Assembly: GCF_001685025.1 (NCBI RefSeq)
Contig: NZ_MAYU01000002.1
Location: 1 to 50,590 of the forward strand
Source of the DNA: Bacillus sp. FJAT-27225
Lineage (GTDB): Bacteria; Bacillota; Bacilli; Bacillales; Cytobacillaceae
Direction: 5' to 3'
DNA length: 50,590 nucleotides
Position numbers and translations under genes: made by a program. Every line of letters starts with the position of its first letter. Position 1 is the stretch's first letter. The notes under the pieces are model-generated. The model was not told where the DNA came from and did no database searches. It was given only the letters and a program-made list of their open reading frames with translations. Shown piece after piece: positions 36,400 through 44,840 of this stretch.

Positions 36400-36640
36400 T
36401 TTGGCACGGAAGGTGGGAGCTCGTTCGAAAATGCAAAAGATGCATTTTCTCCTGCGGTGCTTTTTTTAGGGAAGATTATTCAACGTCCAGCGGGACAGGT
36501 GAGACCCCACAGACGCTTTAGAGCCGAGCAAATTGGAACCGCGGCTAGACAGGCTCGCCGCATGCCCCTAAGGTCCGAGAACCCTCGCGACAGGAAAATG
36601 CGCCTGTCTCTGAAATGATTATTCTTGGAATTAGTGAAGC
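36400..36640. repeat. Dispersed intergenic repeat region
   Basis: The 480-bp gap before acpS has no gene. It contains AAAATGCA/TGCATTTT as an 8-bp hairpin (36428-36448) and a GC-rich stretch with GCGGGACAGGTGAGACCCCAC. At 36588-36626 lies a module GACAGG...CCTGTCTCTGAAATGATTATTCTT that matches 19757-19798 at most positions. The GC-rich stretch has the look of common Bacillus intergenic repeats; that is from memory. Confidence 0.55.
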
Positions 36641-36776
36641 TGAAATCAACAAACTAATTTAACCAGATTATTTGATGAATAACCTATTCTTATTACCATG
36701 ATAGCCGTTATTCTATTTTAAAATCCAACTTATGCTATTGGTATGTAAATAAAATCCTAAATAGAAGGAGAAGGAC

Positions 36777-37154
36777 ATGATTAAAGGAATTGGAATGGAT
36801 TTAGTAGAGATTGGCAGGATAAAAAAACTGATCGAACGGCAGGAAAGATTTCCGGAGAGAATTTTAACATTGGCGGAAATGGATTTGTATTTAACCCTGC
36901 CGGAGAGAAGGCGTGCTGAGTTCCTCGCAGGAAGGTTTGCCGCGAAGGAGGCGTTTGCGAAGGCTTTTGGAACTGGAATTGGGGAAAAACTCTCGTTTCA
37001 TGATATCGAAATTGGAAAGGCATTAAGCGGTAAGCCTTACTTTAAAAAGCCGGGGAATGTCTCTGCCCACCTGTCCATCACTCATACTGCTCAATTTGCG
37101 GCGGCTCAAGTTGTTATTGAGGCGGATGATGCAATGCCGGACCAAACGGTCTGA
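36777..37154 (+). CDS. acpS: Holo-[acyl-carrier-protein] synthase AcpS
   Basis: AcpS transfers 4'-phosphopantetheine from CoA to a serine of acyl carrier protein, activating fatty acid synthesis. The 125-residue protein has the two family motifs: GIGMDLVEIGRI with metal-binding Asp8 and FAAKEAFAKAFGTGIG with Glu58. The C-terminal half has SGKPYFK and SAHLSITHT. The ATG at 36777 follows AGAAGGAGAAGG. It keeps its conserved place before ydcC and alr. Confidence 0.95.
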   Translation: MIKGIGMDLVEIGRIKKLIERQERFPERILTLAEMDLYLTLPERRRAEFLAGRFAAKEAFAKAFGTGIGEKLSFHDIEIGKALSGKPYFKKPGNVSAHLSITHTAQFAAAQVVIEADDAMPDQTV

Positions 37155-37351
37155 AAATTATATAGTCTGGTCGGTAACAATCCTGGTTGTGGACATTGGA
37201 GAGGGGAAAAATCGAACCAAGTTTTAAGGGCAAGCTATCATAAACCTCAAGGTTGTCTCATATATTCGTATTGACATAGGGAAGACGGGCTGTAAAGGCA
37301 AGAGAGCGCCGATCCCGAAACGAGTTGAATAGACAAGAAGGGGTTGAAGGA

Positions 37352-38374
37352 ATGAGGAGAAAAGTATTGCTGCTAATGGCCGGGCTGCTGGCTGTATTGG
37401 CCCTGTCGGCTTGTGGCGCTCAGTCACAGGAGTCTGTCCGCAAAGATTTGGAAGGAAAGCTCGAGGACCTGTCCGGCTATAAGGTCAATGCAAAAATGAC
37501 CCTTGCCATGGGTGCGAGCCCTCAGGTTTATGACGTTGAAATTTGGCATAAGGATCCCTCCTATTACCGGGTCAATCTAAAAAATGCCAAGAAAGATCAA
37601 AGCCAGATGATTCTACGGAACGATGAAGGGGTTTTCGTTCTTACACCAGCACTAAACAAAAGTTTTCGGTTCCAAAGTGACTGGCCAAAGAACAGCAGCC
37701 AGGCCTATTTATATGAGTCATTAATTCAAGATATTATTGATGATAAAAACGCCAAATTTTCATCCACGGATGATTATTATGTTTTTGAAACCAAAACCAG
37801 ATACCAAAACAATCAAATGCTGCCACTACAGGAAATAAAACTGAATAAGGATGACTTGTCGCCAGCTGTTGTAAAAGTAATGGACGCTGATCGGAATTCA
37901 TTGGTGACAGTCAAGTTTTCAAAGGTAAAGTTCAATGCAAGTTTTAATAAAAAGGATTTTGATATGCAAAAGAATATGACGAGGGCACAGGTTGGCATGC
38001 CTGCCATGGCTGATGGAGGAAGCAAAGACACATCCTTTACTGTTAAGTATCCATCGGCAGAAATGCCTGGAGTTTCACTTGTGCAAGAAAAGGAAGTATC
38101 AATCGAGGATGGCAAAAGGGTGGTCTTAACGTATGGCGGAGAGAAGTCATTCACGCTTATTCAGGAAAAACGATTGGTTGAACAGGCAACTGCTTCCTAT
38201 CCGGCTGATATGAACGGGGACCCCGTCGATCTTGGCTTTACAATCGGAGCAATCACGAAACAGTCAATCTCCTGGAATCAGGATGGAATAGACTATAGGA
38301 TTGCCTCTAAAGACTTGACAGCAGCAGAAATGGTATCGATTGCCATGTCGGTGCAGGGTGAATTGGTAAAATAA
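37352..38374 (+). CDS. ydcC: LolA-like lipoprotein YdcC (sporulation-associated)
   Basis: This secreted lipoprotein of 340 residues has a signal peptide and lipobox LALSAC (Cys20 would be lipidated). The mature part has the LolA/LppX-like fold seen in YdcC and clostridial GerS, with YKVNAKMTLAMGASPQVYDVEIWHK and QMILRNDEGVFVLTPALNKSFRFQSDWP. In spore formers this group is made in the mother cell and linked to spore envelope assembly. I chose the ATG at 37352, directly before the signal peptide, with AAGGGG upstream. Function in this organism is inferred. Confidence 0.88.
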   Translation: MRRKVLLLMAGLLAVLALSACGAQSQESVRKDLEGKLEDLSGYKVNAKMTLAMGASPQVYDVEIWHKDPSYYRVNLKNAKKDQSQMILRNDEGVFVLTPALNKSFRFQSDWPKNSSQAYLYESLIQDIIDDKNAKFSSTDDYYVFETKTRYQNNQMLPLQEIKLNKDDLSPAVVKVMDADRNSLVTVKFSKVKFNASFNKKDFDMQKNMTRAQVGMPAMADGGSKDTSFTVKYPSAEMPGVSLVQEKEVSIEDGKRVVLTYGGEKSFTLIQEKRLVEQATASYPADMNGDPVDLGFTIGAITKQSISWNQDGIDYRIASKDLTAAEMVSIAMSVQGELVK

Positions 38375-38391
38375 CTTCACAAAACAATACA

Positions 38392-38430
38392 AATTCGGCA
38401 GGCCTAAGGAGGCCTGCCGAATTATTTGAT
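38392..38430 (+). terminator. Terminator after ydcC
   Basis: AATTCGGCAGGCC and GGCCTGCCGAATT form a perfect 13-bp stem, extended by one T-A pair, with a 4-nt loop, followed by ATTTG. The T tract is short. Confidence 0.75.
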
Positions 38431-38484
38431 GGCTGTTGGTAAATGTTAGCTTTATCTTCGTGTTAGGGGCCCGGTTGAGAGTAT

Positions 38485-38740
38485 GATAAAATGAAGTGAT
38501 ACTTCAGTCAGCGGAGGTCTTTTATCCCCCGCTGGTTGTTAGTCCCGTTCTAGTGCCGCTAATTCGCCAAAAGGCACGGCGATAAAGCGGCACTACGAAC
38601 CCGATTGGTTCAACTAAGCCGCTGAAGTACTTAGCGGCAAGTTTCACTGTACCTTATCAATCGGGCTTTTAGGGCTGTTGTCCTCCACCTGCATTTCTTC
38701 AATTAAGGTGGGGGATCTTACAGCCCGTAAACGCGGTATA
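38485..38740 (+). ncRNA. Large structured RNA element, HEARO/omega-RNA-like (tentative), no nuclease gene nearby
   Basis: The gap before alr folds into consecutive stems. They are CAGCGG/CCGCTG (38509-38514 with 38529-38534) and a 10-bp TAGTGCCGCT/AGCGGCACTA (38551-38560 with 38586-38595) enclosing CGCC/GGCG. CCGATT/AATCGG (38601-38606 with 38659-38664) encloses GCCGCT/AGCGGC. GGGCTG/CAGCCC (38672-38677 with 38721-38726) encloses CCACCT/AGGTGG. The core AATCGGGCTTTTAGGG and the downstream CCGTAAACGCGGTATA match the element at 19.85 kb. GGCAAGTTTCAC and insertion after ATGA recall HEARO RNAs, the guides of IscB. No iscB or tnpB is present. The name is from memory and unverified. Confidence 0.6.
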
Positions 38741-38787
38741 AATAAAATAAATAAATTGAACATTGATATGTATCAGGAAGTGAACAA

Positions 38788-39948
38788 ATGGAAGAACAAG
38801 GTTTTTTTTACAGAGATACGTGGGCTGAAATAGACTTGGATTCAATTTATAAAAATGTATCAGCCATTAAAGGATTGTTGCCTGAGGATGTTGAAGTGAT
38901 TGCAGTAGTCAAGGCAAATGCTTATGGCCACGGTGATATACAAGTGGCAAAGACTGCGCTTGAAGCGGGGGCCAGTTATTTGGCAGTTGCCTTCATGGAC
39001 GAGGCACTTGCCCTTCGCAAAAAAGGATTAACTTCTCCTATTCTTATATTAGGGGCTACCCGTCCGGAAGATGTGTCCATTGCTGCCAGCCATAATCTGG
39101 CTGTGACAGCATATGATATGGAATGGCTTATAAAAGCTGCAGATTATCTTGGCAGCCATAGGCTGAATGTTCATTTAAAAGTAGACACGGGAATGGGGCG
39201 GCTTGGTTTTAAAGATATTGAGGCGTTAAAAACCGCCGAAAATTTCATTTATCATGATTCGAGGATTAATTTTGAGGGGATTTTCACTCACTTTGCTACC
39301 GCAGATGAACAGGACGACAAATATTTTATGAAGCAACTCAAGCAATTTGAAGAAATGCTTGAAGCTTTAAAAATATATCCGCGCTATATCCATGCCAGTA
39401 ACAGCGCGGCCGGGATGAGATACGCAAATGCCAGATTCAATGCTGTGAGGCTCGGTATATCGATGTACGGCTTATCGCCTTCAACGGAAATTAAAGCTGA
39501 TTTGCCTGTCTCTCTTCATGAATCGTTTACTCTCCACTCTAGGCTGGTCCAGGTAAAACAGCTTCATAAAGGAGAGAAGGTCAGCTATGGAGCGACCTAT
39601 GAAGCGTCTGGCAATGAGTGGATTGGTACAATTCCAATCGGGTATGCCGATGGCTGGATCCGCAGGCTCCAAGGCCAAGAAGTTCTAGTGAATGGCAAAA
39701 GAGCACCGATTGTGGGAAGAATTTGTATGGACCAATGTATGGTTCGGCTTAATGAATATCTTCCTCCCGGTACTTCTGTCACCCTGATTGGAGGACAGGG
39801 GGACGAGTTTGTCAGCATTGACGAAATCGCAGAAAAGCTTGAGACTATTAATTATGAAATTCCCTGTATTATTTCAAACAGAGTGCCCAGGGTGTATAAA
39901 AAAGAGGGGAAAACTGTGGGGCTTCGGAACAATCTGCTGCGCTTATAA
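38788..39948 (+). CDS. alr: Alanine racemase
   Basis: Alr converts L-alanine to D-alanine with pyridoxal phosphate, supplying Ddl. The 386-residue fold-type III enzyme has the cofactor lysine in VVKANAYGHGD (Lys42), the HLKVDTGMGRLG motif, ASNSAAGMRY, RLGISMYGLSP and the second catalytic region SYGATYEASG with YADGW. The ATG at 38788 follows AGGAAGTGAAC. It sits upstream of ndoAI-ndoA as in B. subtilis, but is preceded here by a structured RNA element in place of a simple promoter region. Confidence 0.95.
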   Translation: MEEQGFFYRDTWAEIDLDSIYKNVSAIKGLLPEDVEVIAVVKANAYGHGDIQVAKTALEAGASYLAVAFMDEALALRKKGLTSPILILGATRPEDVSIAASHNLAVTAYDMEWLIKAADYLGSHRLNVHLKVDTGMGRLGFKDIEALKTAENFIYHDSRINFEGIFTHFATADEQDDKYFMKQLKQFEEMLEALKIYPRYIHASNSAAGMRYANARFNAVRLGISMYGLSPSTEIKADLPVSLHESFTLHSRLVQVKQLHKGEKVSYGATYEASGNEWIGTIPIGYADGWIRRLQGQEVLVNGKRAPIVGRICMDQCMVRLNEYLPPGTSVTLIGGQGDEFVSIDEIAEKLETINYEIPCIISNRVPRVYKKEGKTVGLRNNLLRL

Positions 39949-40183
39949 TGTCTGTATCGCGAATAAAGCGTATAAAAACCTGTTTTTTATGCCGATACTA
40001 GCTTTGGATTACTAAATTCGCTTTGCAAGCCTTGTGAATCGTGTTATTATTAAAACTGGTAGAAAGTATGGCAACTTCTTGTCCGAAACTAAAAGGGCGG
40101 AATTGCCCGTTAAAGAGAGAGGCTTGGCGTATGCCGGGCTGTAACAAAATATGGTCTGTATAGTGATGGTGGAGGTGTAGCTT

Positions 40184-40465
40184 GTGTCAGAGACTGGCGC
40201 AACAACGGAAATCCTGGTGAAATTACCGCAACATCTTTTAACCGAGTTGGACGGAATCGTCAAGCTTGAAAATGTAAACCGCAGTGAATTTATTTACCAG
40301 GCAACAAAGGCTTATATGCGCGAACGGAAAAAAAGACAAATTCGTGAAGCCATGAGGCGCGGTTACATGGAGATGGCCAAAATTAATCTGACGATTGCAT
40401 CAGAAGCATTCCTCGCTGAATATGAGGCGGAACATACTGTTGAACGTCTTGTAAGCGGAGGATAA
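40184..40465 (+). CDS. ndoAI: Antitoxin EndoAI/MazE (NdoAI)
   Basis: This ribbon-helix-helix antitoxin of 93 residues neutralises the NdoA RNase and represses the operon. The N-terminal part, [32 protein letters not shown], is the DNA-binding RHH fold. The C-terminal part, [12 protein letters not shown] then [20 protein letters not shown], is the toxin-wrapping segment and is highly conserved with B. subtilis. The GTG start follows GGAGGTG. The toxin gene starts 4 bases after the stop codon. Confidence 0.95.
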   Translation: MSETGATTEILVKLPQHLLTELDGIVKLENVNRSEFIYQATKAYMRERKKRQIREAMRRGYMEMAKINLTIASEAFLAEYEAEHTVERLVSGG

Positions 40466-40469
40466 TCCT

Positions 40470-40820
40470 TTGATTGTTAAACGTGGTGACGTTTATTTTG
40501 CAGACCTATCCCCAGTTGTCGGTTCTGAACAAGGCGGCGTCCGTCCGGTCCTTGTCATTCAAAACGACATCGGGAACCGGTTCAGTCCCACAGTAATCAT
40601 TGCAGCAATCACGGCTCAAATCCAGAAAGCCAAGCTGCCTACCCATGTTGAAATCGATGCGAAACGCTATGGTTTTGAACGGGATTCCGTTATCTTGCTG
40701 GAACAGATTCGGACAATCGACAAACAGCGATTGACTGATAAAATCACACATCTTGATGACGAAATGATGGAAAAAGTGGATGAAGCCTTGCAAATAAGCG
40801 TGGGTCTCATCGAATTTTAA
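40470..40820 (+). CDS. ndoA: Endoribonuclease toxin EndoA/MazF (NdoA)
   Basis: This is a sequence-specific mRNA endonuclease; the B. subtilis enzyme cuts at UACAU. The 116-residue protein matches that family along its length: [52 protein letters not shown] and [13 protein letters not shown], with the active-site Arg and Thr in place. The TTG start follows CGGAGGAT. It forms a type II toxin-antitoxin pair with ndoAI and lies directly upstream of the sigB operon, as in B. subtilis. Confidence 0.95.
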   Translation: MIVKRGDVYFADLSPVVGSEQGGVRPVLVIQNDIGNRFSPTVIIAAITAQIQKAKLPTHVEIDAKRYGFERDSVILLEQIRTIDKQRLTDKITHLDDEMMEKVDEALQISVGLIEF

Positions 40821-40881
40821 CAAATTTACGCTCTTTTCTGAGCGTACTTTACATACCACCTCATACGAATGATTCTGATCC

Positions 40882-40910
40882 AGGCAAGCCTAAGTGGCTT
40901 GTCTTTTTAT
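40882..40910 (+). terminator. Terminator after ndoAI-ndoA
   Basis: GGCAAGCC and GGCTTGTC form a stem of about 8 bp with loop TAAGT, followed by TTTTTATTT. A weaker hairpin TACGCTC/GAGCGTA (40827-40846) precedes it. Confidence 0.75.
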
Positions 40911-41069
40911 TTGAATTTCATGATCCTCATTCTCTATTGCTTGTTTGGCCAACTTGAAAGACTTGCGATATCTCCACAGTCTCCCATCCTTTCTTACAAA
41001 AGCGTAAGACCCTGGTAAAAGTTATCAGCAACTTGAATACAATAATTTTTAATTTATGTTAAATAATGA

Positions 41070-41095
41070 GTTTGAATATAGAGGTATACGGGTAT
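41070..41095 (+). promoter_or_regulatory. Sigma-B-type promoter upstream of rsbRA
   Basis: GTTTGA (41070-41075), a 14-nt spacer and GGGTAT (41090-41095) fit the sigma-B consensus GTTTAA-N12-15-GGGTAT with one mismatch. It lies about 260 bases before rsbRA in a 450-bp gap with no other gene. In B. subtilis the first part of the operon is read from a sigma-A promoter. Confidence 0.6.
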
Positions 41096-41357
41096 AAGTG
41101 ATAGTCTTTGGTTAGGGAGATTCTAGTTATAAGCAGATTCTAGTTATAGGCAGATATCCCCCCGTTTATAAACAATTTATGGTGTCTTTCCGAAATAACC
41201 GCTTATACTTTTAAGAAATACGATATTTTGGAATTGACTGTTTAAAACTGTTATCATTTAATTAAATTAGGATAAATCCGAACAATTTATGACAAATCAT
41301 TATTGAAATGATTTTTTAAGTAGATGAAAAGATATCTGGAGATATGGGAGGGGCAGA

Positions 41358-42191
41358 GTGGAGAACTTAATAGTGGAATATGTAGAAGAACAAAAACACG
41401 GGCTTGTGACAGAATGGATTGACCGAATGAAGTCAGAAGGTGATGAAAGAGGAACAAAGCTCGTTACTGAACAGGTCTTTGTGATGACTAGTTCAGAGTT
41501 CATTGATTTAATCATCTCCAGCCTTAAGGGATCGAAAGAGGAATTCCAAAACAGGCTTGTTGAATTTGCCGAAAAGGTGGTCAGGCTCGGTTGGCCTCTC
41601 CATTTTGTTATTGAGGGAATCAGAGTATTCAGCAAGATTGTTTTTGAAGGAATGCAGCAGAAGGGAATTGTCAACGAGGTTAACCAGATGGAGGTTATCT
41701 ATACGTTCGACCGTTGGATAAGCCCTTTGCAAAATGAAGTGGTCGATGTTTATTCGAGGACGTGGGAACGAACTGTTTCCTTGCAAAAGATTGCCCTCCA
41801 GGAATTATCTGCTCCTCTCATACCTGTGTTTGAAGGAATTACCGTTATGCCATTGGTTGGTACAATTGATACAGAACGGGCAAAACAGATCATGGAAAAC
41901 CTGCTGACCGGGGTGGTTAAACACCGGTCCGAGGTTGTATTGATAGATATAACAGGGGTTCCGGTTGTAGATACAATGGTTGCGCACCATATTATCCAGG
42001 CTGCAGAAGCAGTTCGCCTGGTCGGTGCGAAATGTATGCTATGCGGAATCAGGCCCGAGATTGCCCAAACAATTGTCAATCTTGGAATTGACTTAAATCA
42101 ATTCACAACAAAAAATACATTAAAAAAAGGTGTAGAGGCAGCACTTGAACTTACAAATAGGAAAATAATGAAGGTGGAGGGTACAAAATGA
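41358..42191 (+). CDS. rsbRA: Stressosome co-antagonist RsbRA
   Basis: RsbRA forms the stressosome core with RsbS and holds RsbT until stress. The 277-residue protein has an N-terminal non-heme globin-like sensor domain (about 1-140), a linker helix and a C-terminal STAS domain (about 155-270). The phosphorylated threonines are conserved: Thr172 in GTIDTERA and Thr206 in [10 protein letters not shown]. The GTG start at 41358 follows GGGAGGGG. It is the first gene of the rsb-sigB operon, and rsbS overlaps its stop by 4 bases. Confidence 0.95.
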   Translation: MENLIVEYVEEQKHGLVTEWIDRMKSEGDERGTKLVTEQVFVMTSSEFIDLIISSLKGSKEEFQNRLVEFAEKVVRLGWPLHFVIEGIRVFSKIVFEGMQQKGIVNEVNQMEVIYTFDRWISPLQNEVVDVYSRTWERTVSLQKIALQELSAPLIPVFEGITVMPLVGTIDTERAKQIMENLLTGVVKHRSEVVLIDITGVPVVDTMVAHHIIQAAEAVRLVGAKCMLCGIRPEIAQTIVNLGIDLNQFTTKNTLKKGVEAALELTNRKIMKVEGTK

Positions 42192-42550
42192 GAATGAGGA
42201 TACCGATTTTAAAGCTGCATGACTGCCTGCTTGTTTCCATTCAGTGGGAACTGGATGACCAGACAGCCCTCCAGTTCCAGGAAGATCTGCTCCATAAAAT
42301 TCACGAAACAAGTGCAAATGGGGTTGTCATAGATATTACCTCAATTGATTTTATCGACTCCTTTATCGCCAAAGTACTAGGCGATGTGATTAGCATGTCC
42401 AAACTGATGGGAGCCAAGGTCGTTATTACGGGGATTCAGCCTGCTGTTGCAATTACGCTGATTGAACTGGGAATTGGATTGGAAGATGTCCTGACGGCAT
42501 TAGACTTAGAAAAAGGTTTGGAGAAATTACAACAGGAATTGGGGGATTAG
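42188..42550 (+). CDS. rsbS: Stressosome STAS protein RsbS
   Basis: RsbS is the single-domain STAS antagonist that binds RsbT in the stressosome. RsbT phosphorylates it on the serine of IDSFIAK (Ser58 here). The 120-residue protein matches the B. subtilis family closely ([53 protein letters not shown]). It begins with an ATGA overlap with rsbRA. rsbT follows after 4 bases. Confidence 0.96.
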   Translation: MRMRIPILKLHDCLLVSIQWELDDQTALQFQEDLLHKIHETSANGVVIDITSIDFIDSFIAKVLGDVISMSKLMGAKVVITGIQPAVAITLIELGIGLEDVLTALDLEKGLEKLQQELGD

Positions 42551-42554
42551 CTAG

Positions 42555-42956
42555 ATGGGCATCCAATCCTGTGTAAAAATCCTGAACGAATGGGACATTG
42601 TGGCTGCCCGCCAGCTTGGCCGTAATGTAGCCAAAGAGCTGGGGTTCGGCACAGTGGACCAAGCCAGGATCACTACCGCAATTAGTGAACTGGCGAGAAA
42701 CATCTATTTATATGCCGGACAGGGGCAAATTTGTATAGAAAAAATATATGAGGGCAACAAGTCAGGCCTGAAAGTAATTGCAGTAGATAGCGGCCCGGGT
42801 ATTGGTGATATCAGACAGGTGATGGAAGATGGATTCTCAACATCGGGCGGCCTCGGAGCCGGCCTTCCTGGTGTAAAGCGACTCATGGATGAATTTGACA
42901 TTCTCTCATCGCCTGGCAAAGGAACGGATATACGAGCAGTAAAATGGCTCCGTTAG
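42555..42956 (+). CDS. rsbT: Serine/threonine kinase RsbT
   Basis: RsbT is the switch kinase. Released from the stressosome under environmental stress, it activates the phosphatase RsbU. The 133-residue GHKL protein has the N-box ISELARNIYLYA, G1 DSGPGI and lid GFSTSGGLGAGLPGVKRLMDEF. The length equals the B. subtilis protein. A divergent paralogue is encoded at 19220. The ATG follows GGGGGAT at the end of rsbS. Confidence 0.96.
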   Translation: MGIQSCVKILNEWDIVAARQLGRNVAKELGFGTVDQARITTAISELARNIYLYAGQGQICIEKIYEGNKSGLKVIAVDSGPGIGDIRQVMEDGFSTSGGLGAGLPGVKRLMDEFDILSSPGKGTDIRAVKWLR

Positions 42957-42966
42957 GGGGAATACG

Positions 42967-43977
42967 ATGGATTTGCGGGGTAACATGGAAGAAAAGTACC
43001 GGAATATTTTAATGGATTACCTGAAAGAGCAATCAGAGCAAACCTTGTACCAGGGACAAAAGTTTACCAGGGAATTAATTGAGAAAAACATATCCCCGGA
43101 GGAAATTGTCAGCCTTCATAAAAGCCTGCTTCTTGATCTTTATCCTGATGTTCCCGAGAGCATAGTCCATTCCTTCGATGTTCTTCTTGAGGTGATGGTA
43201 GGGTATGGCCTTGCATATTCGGAACATCAAAGCTTAAGAAACAAGCAGTTGGAATACCGTACAGAAATGGAAATTGCGGCAAACGTTCAGCAAACTCTTT
43301 TGGGAACTTCTATTCCGAAAGTAGAAGGGATGGACATCGGTGCTCTGAGTGTACCGGCCAGGCATATGAACGGCGATTACTTTCACTTTGTTTTGGATGA
43401 CAATGGCTGTGTAAACGTTGCTATAGCCGATGTAATTGGAAAAGGAATTCCTGCCGCACTTTGTATGTCCATGATCAAATATGCAATGGATAGCCTGCCT
43501 GAAAACCGGCATGCGCCTCATATGGTACTTGAAAGCCTGAACCGTGTTGTTGAACAGAACGTAGACCCAAGTATGTTTATCACAATGTTTTATGGAATGT
43601 ATAATCCACAAACCCACGTTTTTCATTATTCATCCGCGGGCCATGAACCAGGATTTTACTATGTTGCTGAAACCGATGAGTTTTTGGAGATGGAGGCAAA
43701 AGGCCTTTTGCTGGGAATTGAAAAAAAGACTAAATATCTTCAATTTGAGCGGGAAGTAAAACCAGGAGATATGATTATCCTAATGTCTGATGGTGTAACC
43801 GAGTGCCGTACCGAGGAAGGATTTCTTGAACGGGATGCATTGATTGGATACATAAGGAAATATATCCATATGGAAGCCCAGGAGATCGTCAATAATATCT
43901 ATAAAGATTTGGAAAGGCTACAGGACTTCCAGCTCAGGGATGATTTTACATTAATCATTTTAAAAAGAAACGTTTAA
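42967..43977 (+). CDS. rsbU: PP2C-type phosphatase RsbU
   Basis: RsbU dephosphorylates RsbV~P when bound by RsbT, freeing SigB from RsbW. The 336-residue protein has the N-terminal RsbT-binding domain (about 1-85, YRNILMDYLKEQSEQTLYQGQKF) and a C-terminal PPM phosphatase domain. Metal-binding aspartates are in MNGDYFHF, AIADVIGKGIPAAL, LMSDGVTE and LRDDFTLI. The ATG at 42967 follows AGGGGG. Its stop codon overlaps the internal sigma-B promoter. Confidence 0.96.
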   Translation: MDLRGNMEEKYRNILMDYLKEQSEQTLYQGQKFTRELIEKNISPEEIVSLHKSLLLDLYPDVPESIVHSFDVLLEVMVGYGLAYSEHQSLRNKQLEYRTEMEIAANVQQTLLGTSIPKVEGMDIGALSVPARHMNGDYFHFVLDDNGCVNVAIADVIGKGIPAALCMSMIKYAMDSLPENRHAPHMVLESLNRVVEQNVDPSMFITMFYGMYNPQTHVFHYSSAGHEPGFYYVAETDEFLEMEAKGLLLGIEKKTKYLQFEREVKPGDMIILMSDGVTECRTEEGFLERDALIGYIRKYIHMEAQEIVNNIYKDLERLQDFQLRDDFTLIILKRNV

Positions 43978-43996
43978 GCCTGTTTAAAAAGGGTAA
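43972..43996 (+). promoter_or_regulatory. Internal sigma-B promoter before rsbV-rsbW-sigB-rsbX
   Basis: GTTTAA (43972-43977), a 13-nt spacer and GGGTAA (43991-43996) match the sigma-B consensus. The -35 element overlaps the rsbU stop codon. This corresponds to the autoregulatory promoter known in B. subtilis. Confidence 0.88.
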
Positions 43997-44037
43997 AGTT
44001 TTAAGCGGTATATAAAAAATAGACAGGGGTGGGTCAA

Positions 44038-44370
44038 ATGAATATTAAACTTGACGTCAATGAATCAAATGATTTTGTTGAAATATATGTTAACGGGGAA
44101 ATCGATGCCTATACAGCACCAAAACTCCGTGAGGCTGTTTTCCCGCTTTCCGAGAAAAATAATGTCAAAATGGTAATAGATCTTTCTGAAGTTTCCTACA
44201 TGGATAGTACCGGTCTAGGCGTAATCGTGGGTGTTTTTAAATCGGTTAGGAGCCATGACGGTGAATTCAAGCTTGTGGGGTTGTCTGACCGGTTGAAAAG
44301 GTTGTTTGAGATTACTGGTTTGGCAGATATTATCGATATCAACAGCCAGATAGAAGGTGGAGTGCAATGA
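44038..44370 (+). CDS. rsbV: Anti-anti-sigma factor RsbV
   Basis: This STAS-domain protein captures RsbW in its unphosphorylated form and so frees SigB. The 110-residue protein has the phosphorylation-site motif SYMDSTGLGVIVGVFK, with Ser57 the target, and GEIDAYTAPKLREAV. I chose the ATG at 44038 because AGGGGTGGG is the ribosome site; a GTG three codons earlier falls within that site. It overlaps rsbW by 4 bases. Confidence 0.95.
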   Translation: MNIKLDVNESNDFVEIYVNGEIDAYTAPKLREAVFPLSEKNNVKMVIDLSEVSYMDSTGLGVIVGVFKSVRSHDGEFKLVGLSDRLKRLFEITGLADIIDINSQIEGGVQ

Positions 44371-44840
44371 GCCAGGCGTTTGACTATATCGAAATGAAAA
44401 TCCCGGCAAAGCCTGAATATGTTGGTGTCATACGCCTGACGCTATCGGGGATTGCCAGCCGAATGGGTTTTTCATATGATGATTTGGAAGACTTGAAAAT
44501 TGCCACGAGTGAGGCTTGTACAAATGCTGTGCAGCATGCCTATAAAAGTAATGAACCCGGTGAAGTAATAGTTGGATTTGGCCTGTATTCAGACCGCCTT
44601 GAAGTTATGGTGGCTGACAGCGGGCAAAGCTTTGATTTTGAATCAGCCAGAAAAGGCTTGGGCCGCTATGAAGAAAATGATTCCGTGGAGTTTTTGCGTG
44701 AAGGAGGCTTGGGTCTCTACCTGATTGAAACATTAATGGATGAAGTCAGGATTCACCACAAGGAAGGTGTTACCGTCTTCATGACGAAATACCTTGAAGG
44801 AGAGCAGGTGGAGACGGATGTCGAAACAATCTCAACCTAA
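44367..44840 (+). CDS. rsbW: Anti-sigma-B factor / serine kinase RsbW
   Basis: RsbW binds and inhibits SigB and phosphorylates RsbV. The 157-residue GHKL kinase has the N-box ATSEACTNAVQHAY, G1 VADSGQSFD and G2 EGGLGLYLIETLMDEV. The ATG start overlaps the rsbV stop by 4 bases, and sigB starts 23 bases before its end, so the three are translationally coupled. Confidence 0.96.
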   Translation: MSQAFDYIEMKIPAKPEYVGVIRLTLSGIASRMGFSYDDLEDLKIATSEACTNAVQHAYKSNEPGEVIVGFGLYSDRLEVMVADSGQSFDFESARKGLGRYEENDSVEFLREGGLGLYLIETLMDEVRIHHKEGVTVFMTKYLEGEQVETDVETIST

